Below, piece by piece: positions 57,387 through 64,000 of a stretch of 64,000 nucleotides of DNA. A model generated the notes under the pieces. The model saw only the letters and a program-made list of their open reading frames with translations. It was not told the origin of the DNA and ran no database searches. Position 1 is the stretch's first letter, and every line of letters starts with the position of its first letter. Location of the stretch: the NCBI RefSeq assembly GCF_019654915.1, contig NZ_BPET01000007.1:1-64000 (forward strand). Reading direction: 5' to 3'. The stretch comes from Shewanella sp. MBTL60-007 (GTDB taxonomy: Bacteria; Pseudomonadota; Gammaproteobacteria; Enterobacterales; Shewanellaceae). A program made the position numbers and the translations under genes.

Positions 57387-58730
57387 ATGTCGGCATTTAA
57401 GGGCAAACGATGGTATTTCTTTCCGGCGGTCGCGGTAGGTTTTGTGGTGTTGGTGTTAGTCGTCAAAATGCGCAGTCACCCGCCGTTAGAGCTGCAGGCG
57501 GAGCCGAGTAAATTAGTTGAGGTTATCTCTTTAGAGAAAAGCACTGTAGTGGCACAAGTGGATGCCTTCGGTCGCGTTAGCCCCAAAATTCAGTGGCAAT
57601 TACTGCCAGAGGTCGGTGGCCGTGTGGTGTATAAACATCCAGATCTGGCCGTTGGTAAAATATTAGCAAAAGACACGCTATTATTAGCAATTGATCCGCT
57701 GGATTATCAGATCCGCTTGGCTCAGGCACAGGCTGACCGTAAGGCGCTTGAGGGGCAGTTAGAAGGCAAGAAGCTACAACTTCAAAACCTGCAGTTATCG
57801 CTTGAGATTGAAAATAATCGCTATGACTTGGTCAAATCTGACTTAAAGCGTAAAGAGACACTGCGTCAGAAAAACCTTATCTCGCAATCAGAGCTCGATG
57901 GTGAAAGGCAAAACCTGCTCGCTCAACAGCAGAAGCTGCAAGAGCTAGACAACTCCCTGACTTTAATGCCCAACGAGACACAAATTCTTGAAGCACAACT
58001 ACTACAAGCGGTTGCTCGTGAGCAGGAAGCTCAGAGTCAGCTAACCAAGACCGAAATTCGACTGCCTTTTGAAGGGCGCGTTGCCGAGGTCAACGTTGAA
58101 GCTAGCCAAGTGGTGTCGCCGCAGCAGGTGCTTGCACGTATCAATGGCATAGAGGTGATGGAGGTCGAGGCTCAGCTATCGCTTGGTGATGTGATGACCT
58201 TAATGAAGACGGTGACTCAGCCGCAAGGGCAAGGCCATGAATTACCTCGCGCCGAAACCTTGGGGTTAACGGCAGAGATCACCTTAAAAGGGGCCACTTA
58301 CTCTTTTAGTTGGCCAGCTGAAATTACCCGCATTGGCGAAACGGTGGATCCAACATTAGCCACCGTCAGCATAGTGTTACAGGTGGAGCAGCAGTACCGT
58401 GAGCTAAAAATAGGTCAGTCGCCACCATTGGTGAACGGTATGTTTGTCAGTGCCCGAATTAAAGGCGGTGAGCGTGACTACTGGATGGTGCCTGAGCGTG
58501 CACTGCATGGTGAGAAGCTCTATATCATGGATCAGGATAACCGACTGCAGCTGATAGATGTGCAAGTGCTGTTCCGCCAAGAGGGGCAAGCGGCGGTGCA
58601 AGGTGAGTTAGTTAATGGTATGCAGTTAGTATTAACTGACCTTATTCCAGCGGTTAATGGCATGGCGCTGCGCAATCAAGGCAGTGATACTAAGGGAGCT
58701 GAAACTGCTCCAGGGGAGATGCAGCCGTGA
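57387..58730 (+). CDS. RND efflux periplasmic adaptor subunit
   Basis: This 447-residue membrane-fusion protein links the RND pump to an outer-membrane channel. It has one N-terminal membrane anchor (about 11-27). A lipoyl/barrel-sandwich region is split around a long coiled coil (about 105-225, rich in Q, L and E), and a beta-barrel follows. LPEVGGRV and IRLPFEGRVAEV-type segments are typical of the family. GGGAGG lies upstream of the ATG. Its stop overlaps the pump gene (GTGA), so both are made together. The substrate is unknown. Confidence 0.92.
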   Translation: MSAFKGKRWYFFPAVAVGFVVLVLVVKMRSHPPLELQAEPSKLVEVISLEKSTVVAQVDAFGRVSPKIQWQLLPEVGGRVVYKHPDLAVGKILAKDTLLLAIDPLDYQIRLAQAQADRKALEGQLEGKKLQLQNLQLSLEIENNRYDLVKSDLKRKETLRQKNLISQSELDGERQNLLAQQQKLQELDNSLTLMPNETQILEAQLLQAVAREQEAQSQLTKTEIRLPFEGRVAEVNVEASQVVSPQQVLARINGIEVMEVEAQLSLGDVMTLMKTVTQPQGQGHELPRAETLGLTAEITLKGATYSFSWPAEITRIGETVDPTLATVSIVLQVEQQYRELKIGQSPPLVNGMFVSARIKGGERDYWMVPERALHGEKLYIMDQDNRLQLIDVQVLFRQEGQAAVQGELVNGMQLVLTDLIPAVNGMALRNQGSDTKGAETAPGEMQP

Positions 58731-61700
58731 TCGGATTTTTTGTTCGTCACCCCACTGCCACAACGATGCTGATGCTGGCGTTTATCGTGTTGGGGATCAA
58801 GGCGCTGCCTGAGCTTAAGCGCGAGACGTTTCCCGAGTTTTCCAAAAGTTATATTACCGCACAGGTGGTGTTGCCTGGCGCATCCCCACAAGATGTGGAG
58901 GAGAATCTCTGCCTTAGAATGGAAGATGCCGTCGACAGTCTTGGCAGTATTATCGAGACCAAGTGTGATGCCTTAGAAGGCGTGGCACGCATGACACTCA
59001 AGCTTGACGATAAAGCAGATTTGAGCCGTAGCCTAGTGGATGTGCAAACTAAGATCTCCGCCATTAAGGACTTCCCAGCGGAAATTGAGCCGCCGATCGT
59101 CGAAGAGCTGGATTTTAATGAACGCATCATAGATATCGCCGTATCTGCCTCGACCAGCAAGCCGGAACTGAAAGCCTATGCGGAAGATTTAAAACGTCGT
59201 TTGAAGCTTGATACCAGCATTAGTCAGGTTGAGATCTCGGGTTTCTCATCCCATCAGTTATTGGTAGAGATCTCGCTTGGCGCTATCAAGCGCTTAGGCA
59301 TGAGTGTTGCGGATGTGGCTAAACAGATTGAGCAGCAAAACGTGCAGCTGCCAAGCGGTACGGTTGAGACACCAAGTAAGAACATTCTTATTCGCTTTGA
59401 TCAGCGGGAGGTGGAGCCTGAGCGTCTTGCTAATATCGTTATTCGTTCCGATGCGCAGGGTGGTGTGGTGCGCTTGCGTGATATCGCCACCATTACTGAC
59501 AGATTTGAGCTCGATGAGGAGAGTATTCGCTTCGATGGTGAGCAAGCCGCAATTTTAACTGTATTTAAAAATAAGTCTCAGGACTCACTGCGTCTCAAAG
59601 AGGAGATTATCGGCTTTTTAGACGCCGAGAAACTGCGTACTCCAAATGGTATCACCATTAGCACCTCTAACGACTTGAGTTCCTTGCTGTGGGATCGCTT
59701 AACCATGCTGATTAAAAACGGTTGGCAGGGGGTGGTACTCGTTTTCTTGTGTATGTGGCTGTTCTTCAGCCTACGCTACTCATTCTGGGTGGCCATGGGC
59801 CTACCCATCGCCTTTATGGGGAGCCTTTTCTTTATGGCGCAGGTCGGCTTAACCATCAACATCATGACGCTGGTGGCCTTCTTGATGGCGATTGGTATTA
59901 TGATGGATGATGCTATCGTAATAGCCGAGTCGATTGCTGCTCACATTGAACGTGGCATGAGCAAGGCCGATGCGGTGATTCAAGGTGTAAAGCGTGTGCT
60001 GCCCGGTGTTGTTTCGTCATTCTTAACCACGGTATTTATTTTCTCCAGTATCGCCTTTATGGAAGGCGACATGGGTAAGGTGCTACGAGTCGTGCCGCAA
60101 ACCTTACTGCTGATCTTAACCATCAGCCTTGTGGAAGCATTTTTGATTTTACCCAATCATCTGGCCCACTCAGCGAAGGGAAAAGAGCGTAAGACCAGCC
60201 GCTTTAAGCAAATATTTAATCAAAAGTTCGAACACTTTAGAACCGTGCAATTAGTGGCGGCAGTAGAGTGGGTGATTAACTGGCGCTATGTGTTTATGGG
60301 GTCGGTGATAAGCCTGTTATTTATCTCTATCTCACTGGTTGCAGGCGGCGCGATTAAGTTTGTCGGTTTCCCCGAGCTTGATGGTGATGTGGCCGAGGCG
60401 CGCATTATCTTGCCGCCGGGTTCAACGCTGCTGCAGACCGAGCATGTGGTTAACCGAATCGTCAGCGTCGCTAAGGCGTTAGATGATAAATACAGTCAGA
60501 AAGAGGACGGTCAGCGACTCATTCAGCATATCACCGAGCGCTTTAACTTTAACGCCGATGCGGGAGAAAGTGGTGCCCATGTGGCCACGGTGAAAATCGA
60601 TCTCTTGAGCGCTGAAGTTCGCCAAACCTTGATGAGCACGTTTATTCGAGAGTGGCAGCAGGGCGTAGGTGAGATGGTCGACCCAATTGCAATTGTCTAT
60701 AAGCAACCTAAGATGGGACCTGCGGGGCGTGCGATTGAAATCCGCGTCCGAGGGGATGATTTAGACGAGCTTAAGTCAGCCTCAATTGAGGTTCAACAAT
60801 ACTTGCAAGGCTTTAACGGCGTATCAGGCGTGATGGACAGTATGCGGCCGGGTAAGGCAGAGATTCTGATGACTCTGAAACCCGGCGCAGAAGCATTTGG
60901 GGTCAACGGTATGATGCTCGCTAGTCAGCTGCGCGGTGCCTACTTTCATCAGACTGCCGATAATATTCAGGTGGGGCCAGAAAGCATTCAAATAGATGTG
61001 CAGCTAGATAAAACCGATGCGGCCAAACTTGAAAATCTCGCCAACTTCCCAATCACCATCGGCAGTGCTGGCGAGCAGGTGCCACTTTCTGCCGTGGCCG
61101 ATTTTGAGTGGCAGCGTGGTTATGTGAAGATCTCGCGTCTCGATGGTATGCGTTTTGTCACCATTACTGGTGAAGTGGATACTCACTTAGCCAATGCGAG
61201 CGAGATTAACAATGCCTTTAAGGCCGAGTTATTGCCTGAGTTGAAAAAGCGCTATCCCGGTATTCGAGTCAGCTATGAGGGCGAAGTGAAAGAAAGTAAG
61301 ACCACGCAAAACTCTATGGCCAGTGGTTTTATTGTCGGTCTTTTGGCTGTATTTGCCATCTTAAGTTTGCAGTTTAAGAGCTACATTGAGCCTTTGGTGG
61401 TGATGGCAGTTATCCCCCTTGGCTTAATTGGCGTGCTTTGGGGTCACTTGTTGCTGGGTTACTCCATGAGTATGCCATCAATTATGGGCTTTGTGGCGCT
61501 TGCTGGTGTGGTGGTTAACGACTCAATTTTGCTGGTGCAGTATATTCGCTACCATGTAGAGGAAGGGCAATCAGTGCATCAAGCAGTAGTGAGCGCTAGC
61601 AAAGAGCGCTTTAGGGCGGTGTTTATTACGTCCTTAACCACAGCTGCGGGTATGTTACCTCTATTACTTGAAACCAGTATTCAAGCGCAGGTGTTGCAGC

Positions 61701-61843
61701 CTCTGGTGGTGTCTATGGTGTTCGGTATTTTTGCTTCAACGGCATTGGTGCTGTTTATGGTGCCTGCTTGTTACGCGATTTTAGAAGATTTTGGCAAGGT
61801 TAGCTTTAGTCAGAAGGCTGAGGCCATTGCAGCTTCTGGTTAA
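58727..61843 (+). CDS. RND efflux pump permease (HAE-1 like)
   Basis: This 1038-residue inner-membrane proton-driven pump has twelve helices and two large periplasmic loops. The proton-relay pair of Asp in helix 4 is visible in GIMMDDAIVIAESI, and GVVVNDSILLVQYI is the matching helix 10. It starts with GTG overlapping the adaptor stop by four bases. No outer-membrane factor or regulator is adjacent. The sequence is closer to the AcrB-type multidrug family than to heavy-metal pumps. Confidence 0.94.
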   Translation: MIGFFVRHPTATTMLMLAFIVLGIKALPELKRETFPEFSKSYITAQVVLPGASPQDVEENLCLRMEDAVDSLGSIIETKCDALEGVARMTLKLDDKADLSRSLVDVQTKISAIKDFPAEIEPPIVEELDFNERIIDIAVSASTSKPELKAYAEDLKRRLKLDTSISQVEISGFSSHQLLVEISLGAIKRLGMSVADVAKQIEQQNVQLPSGTVETPSKNILIRFDQREVEPERLANIVIRSDAQGGVVRLRDIATITDRFELDEESIRFDGEQAAILTVFKNKSQDSLRLKEEIIGFLDAEKLRTPNGITISTSNDLSSLLWDRLTMLIKNGWQGVVLVFLCMWLFFSLRYSFWVAMGLPIAFMGSLFFMAQVGLTINIMTLVAFLMAIGIMMDDAIVIAESIAAHIERGMSKADAVIQGVKRVLPGVVSSFLTTVFIFSSIAFMEGDMGKVLRVVPQTLLLILTISLVEAFLILPNHLAHSAKGKERKTSRFKQIFNQKFEHFRTVQLVAAVEWVINWRYVFMGSVISLLFISISLVAGGAIKFVGFPELDGDVAEARIILPPGSTLLQTEHVVNRIVSVAKALDDKYSQKEDGQRLIQHITERFNFNADAGESGAHVATVKIDLLSAEVRQTLMSTFIREWQQGVGEMVDPIAIVYKQPKMGPAGRAIEIRVRGDDLDELKSASIEVQQYLQGFNGVSGVMDSMRPGKAEILMTLKPGAEAFGVNGMMLASQLRGAYFHQTADNIQVGPESIQIDVQLDKTDAAKLENLANFPITIGSAGEQVPLSAVADFEWQRGYVKISRLDGMRFVTITGEVDTHLANASEINNAFKAELLPELKKRYPGIRVSYEGEVKESKTTQNSMASGFIVGLLAVFAILSLQFKSYIEPLVVMAVIPLGLIGVLWGHLLLGYSMSMPSIMGFVALAGVVVNDSILLVQYIRYHVEEGQSVHQAVVSASKERFRAVFITSLTTAAGMLPLLLETSIQAQVLQPLVVSMVFGIFASTALVLFMVPACYAILEDFGKVSFSQKAEAIAASG

Positions 61844-61860
61844 CTTTATATTGGCTCGTA

Positions 61861-61900
61861 AGTAAAAAGGTTCTTTATCAATGGATTAGCGCCTTTTTAT
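61861..61900 (+). terminator. Possible terminator after the RND operon
   Basis: GTAAAAAGG can pair with CCTTTTTAT across a loop of about 20 bases, with T residues at the end. It is plausible but long-looped. Confidence 0.45.
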
Positions 61901-61911
61901 TTACGGGTTTT

Positions 61912-61946
61912 AATTAAAAATAAGAATCGCTGCTTTTAACAGCGAT
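61912..61946 (-). terminator. Terminator overlapping the sigZ stop
   Basis: On the minus strand ATCGCTG pairs with CAGCGAT, followed by a T-rich stretch (61912-61925). The hairpin includes the sigZ stop codon. Confidence 0.65.
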
Positions 61947-62487
61947 CGCAGTGGCCTGATTTTGATTGATATTCCATAATGTTGCCTTTGCTATCAATTG
62001 AGAACTCACAACAGCTGTTGAATAGCTGGTAGAGTTTTTTTCGGCTTTGTTTAACCCGAGATTTCAAGGTTGAATAATTTAGCTGATTTTGCTCGGCAAA
62101 ATCTTTTTGTGACGTACCGTCAATTTCAATGGCAATTAATAACTTAGCGTCTTCTTCTGGCAGTTGCTTAATAAATGGCAATAGGCAATGAGAAAGTTCT
62201 TTAATGATAAGCGCTTCATCTTGTTCGTCATACCATAAGTCATCGGCTGTTAACTTGCTCAATTGACTATTTTTACGATAAAAGTCGATGATGGTATTGT
62301 TGGCGATTTGGAATATCCATGGCTTGATTTTACTGCTGTCGGTAACGGTTTGTAGGCTCTTATGTGTTTTGATTAAGATCTCTTGTAAAAGATCTTCGAC
62401 ATCCGCAGTGTTGGCAACTTTTCGATGTAAAAAAGCTTTAAGACTTGATTGATATTCAGTCCAAATGGATTCTAAACGCATACTCAT
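61936..62487 (-). CDS. sigZ: ECF RNA polymerase sigma factor, SigZ-like, with cysteine tail
   Basis: The 183-residue protein has sigma region 2 (ADVEDLLQEILIKTHKS and WIFQIANNTIIDFYRK, about 28-72). It has region 4 near 117-152 (LLIAIEIDGTSQKDFAEQNQLNYSTLKSRVKQSRKKL). The C-terminus carries four cysteines at 159, 160, 180 and 183 (NSCCEF and HCDRC), a tail like that of the SigZ type. No anti-sigma gene follows. The tail may bind a metal or respond to redox state in place of an anti-sigma factor. It lies downstream of a ferredoxin and a GST-like gene on the same strand. Confidence 0.88.
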   Translation of the reverse strand: MSMRLESIWTEYQSSLKAFLHRKVANTADVEDLLQEILIKTHKSLQTVTDSSKIKPWIFQIANNTIIDFYRKNSQLSKLTADDLWYDEQDEALIIKELSHCLLPFIKQLPEEDAKLLIAIEIDGTSQKDFAEQNQLNYSTLKSRVKQSRKKLYQLFNSCCEFSIDSKGNIMEYQSKSGHCDRC

Positions 62488-62644
62488 TAACTCGCTTTGA
62501 CTCTCTTGCTGTGACGCCGATGTGGCTTATTCGTGCCCATATTGGACTGTAAGTTATTTCGACCACAAATTAATTATACAGTTACCAGAGCTGATGATGC
62601 GACAACCTGCTCTTTTGTATGTTTTATATATGACATAGCTTGGT

Positions 62645-62971
62645 TTAACCACAATAGCAGGCAGGATTAACGGCTGGCTTAACTTGTAGCTTAAAGTCTT
62701 TTATAGCCTTCTTACGAACTTCATCTAAATCTTTCCTTCGCACAGTGACCACCATTCCTGCTGTGGGCTTTGTTGAGCAAGCATAAGCGCTTTGGCCGTT
62801 AATTTCGACTAAGCAAGCTCTACAACAGCCACGCTTTCGTTGGTTTTTTAGACATGGCGCCGGAATGTTAATATTGACCTTGCGCGCCATTTCTACCAGG
62901 TTTTTATCCTCCGGTGTGAGTAACGCTTCTCTATTATCTATCTTTATAAGAGCAGGTTTAAATACAAGCAT
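62645..62971 (-). CDS. 2Fe-2S ferredoxin with extra C-terminal cysteines
   Basis: The 108-residue protein has a plant/NuoG-type Fer2 fold. The cluster ligands are inferred to be Cys40, Cys50, Cys53 and Cys65 (APC, GCCRAC, AC). Cys49 next to Cys50 is unusual. The C-terminal end adds two further cysteines (Cys105, Cys107 in ACYCG). It would transfer electrons or sense redox state in the cytoplasm. It lies between the GST-like gene and the SigZ gene, with 157 bases before sigZ. Partner proteins are unknown. Confidence 0.88.
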   Translation of the reverse strand: MLVFKPALIKIDNREALLTPEDKNLVEMARKVNINIPAPCLKNQRKRGCCRACLVEINGQSAYACSTKPTAGMVVTVRRKDLDEVRKKAIKDFKLQVKPAVNPACYCG

Positions 62972-63023
62972 AGTGTACCTTTGGGGGGAGCTAAGTTTGG
63001 ATTCATGAGTTAAAAACTCGTAT

Positions 63024-63059
63024 CAAGGAGCAAGCTGGCCAATGCAGGCGTACTCCTTG
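63024..63059. repeat. Hairpin between the GST-like and ferredoxin genes
   Basis: CAAGGAG pairs with CTCCTTG around an inner GGCC/AGGC-containing loop. It may be an mRNA processing or attenuation structure in the transcript. Confidence 0.5.
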
Positions 63060-63093
63060 TACAAGTTGTGATTAGTGAGCTACATGTTATTGA

Positions 63094-63801
63094 TTACTGA
63101 CAACAGGAGCTTGTTTCTGGCGTGCAACGATTGCTGTTATTGCATTCTGTTCCATTCATCACTGCCGCGAGATAGGTATTACTCAGGTAGAAATGGCTGA
63201 ACACTGCTACAAAATCTTGTGGAACGGTTTTTTCAGCAAGTCCAGATCCTATCAATGCTGCCTGCCAGTTTTGCACTTTCGGAAACCCTGTCAGCATGTC
63301 GAATCCGGCTTGCTGCTTTATTACGGCCGCACGATGTAGTAAGGGCAGCCAAGCAATATCAACATTAGAAATATAATCCCCTTTAAAAAACTGAGAACCA
63401 TTGAGTTGTTGTTCAGCCTTTGCGAATGACTTTTGCAAGTTTTCCAATCGAGTATCGAATGTTTGTTTATCTTTACTGGCCATAGTGCCACATTGAGCCA
63501 TGTAGTGTTTACTTGCTTGGTATGACCAAGCACGATCGAGTGCTTTTTGTTCTGGCGAGACATTTTCTATCGGCGCATATTTGTCATCTAAATATTCAAC
63601 AATAGCGTCAGATTCGAACAGCACTTTGTTTGTTTCTGTGATTAACACAGGTACTTGGCCATTGGGAGAGATATCTAAAAACCATTGTGGTTTGTTGCTT
63701 AGCTCGATGTACTCGATTTCAAATGGCACATTTTTGGTTATTAGCGCGCCCATCACGCGTTGTACGAACGGGCAGTTTTTAAAGCTGATCAGTTTTATCA
63801 T
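63094..63801 (-). CDS. Glutathione S-transferase-like protein with cysteine-rich tail
   Basis: The 235-residue protein has an N-terminal thioredoxin-fold GST domain with Cys10 in KNCPFVQR, like omega- or Grx-type GSTs. The substrate-side signature GQVPVL and ESDAIVEYL follow, and the C-terminal helical domain is complete. After about residue 215 comes a tail with four cysteines at 220, 226, 233 and 234 (TEC, NRC, SSCC). Omega-type GSTs often reduce glutathionyl mixed disulfides. It starts the ferredoxin-sigZ gene group and lies downstream of 199 bases that end at the window edge. Confidence 0.85.
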   Translation of the reverse strand: MIKLISFKNCPFVQRVMGALITKNVPFEIEYIELSNKPQWFLDISPNGQVPVLITETNKVLFESDAIVEYLDDKYAPIENVSPEQKALDRAWSYQASKHYMAQCGTMASKDKQTFDTRLENLQKSFAKAEQQLNGSQFFKGDYISNVDIAWLPLLHRAAVIKQQAGFDMLTGFPKVQNWQAALIGSGLAEKTVPQDFVAVFSHFYLSNTYLAAVMNGTECNNSNRCTPETSSCCQ

Positions 63802-63966
63802 TTTGTTGCTCCAAAAGGGATCACGGTTTTGTGTTTACCTCTATAAGACGAGCAAGGATTCAAAAAGACGATATATTTTTAAAATAGATTTAAAATAAAT
63901 AAACTTTACTGGAGGTTTTTGCTTAACCGTCTGAATTGTAATGGTTTAATTTGTTTATGGGGTTCT

Positions 63967-64000
63967 AAGAAAGGCGCGAACAAAAATTTTGCACCTTTCT
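63967..64000. terminator. Hairpin at the right edge
   Basis: AGAAAGG pairs with CCTTTCT, extended by GC and AAAATTTT pairings. The window stops at the end of the stem, so a following T-run cannot be seen. Confidence 0.35.

Overview
The window reads as the chromosome of a marine gammaproteobacterium, most likely Shewanella. The basis is gene content and order: recR-htpG-cnoX-adk-hemH-gsk, topA near cysB, sdaA next to nagZ-ycfP, csiV-mfd, lolCDE, and many TonB/RND-type envelope genes. No rRNA, tRNA, CRISPR array, prophage or complete insertion sequence was seen.

Bases 1-13180 are a catabolic island for sialic acid and amino sugars. It carries an outer-membrane TonB-dependent receptor (cut by the left edge), nagA, nanA, a secreted formylglycine-type sulfatase, and on the other strand nanR, a kelch-mutarotase/SSS-symporter fusion, nanE, nanK and nagB. 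Together these can take N-acetylneuraminate across both membranes and convert it through ManNAc, ManNAc-6-P, GlcNAc-6-P and GlcN-6-P to fructose-6-P plus ammonia. A GGTATA-N3-GGTATA site in front of the fusion gene matches the known NanR operator layout, so the control logic is also visible. A MITE-like element of about 310 bp with terminal inverted repeats lies between nanA and the sulfatase. No sialidase is present in the window.

Bases 13464-15088 hold two unrecognised genes that separate the island from recR. From 15274 to 22405 comes the housekeeping run recR, htpG (with a clear sigma-32 promoter), cnoX, adk, hemH and gsk. Bases 22518-33792 hold an acetyltransferase, a DAACS symporter, an Ig-repeat lipoprotein, astB, topA, a conserved membrane-anchored protein and cysB. 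Bases 33878-46537 hold sdaA, nagZ-ycfP, acylphosphatase, csiV-mfd, a PilZ-like protein and the lipoprotein-sorting transporter lolCDE.

Bases 46610-57010 hold mostly small single-function genes: a STAS/SEC14-like protein, an M14 peptidase, a 30-residue membrane protein, a TlpA-type thioredoxin with a membrane protein and an S9-type hydrolase, LysR/YdhR, YecM, an L,D-transpeptidase, a potassium channel with a zinc ribbon, a MATE pump, a DUF2986-like protein and YqfB. A 13-copy heptamer repeat (AGAACCT) lies at 52344-52434. Bases 57387-61843 encode an RND efflux pair. Bases 61936-63801 encode an unusual GST-like protein / 2Fe-2S ferredoxin / SigZ-type sigma factor trio in which all three proteins end in cysteine-rich tails. 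This trio, the kelch-symporter fusion and the 30-residue protein are the best candidates for unexplored biology here.
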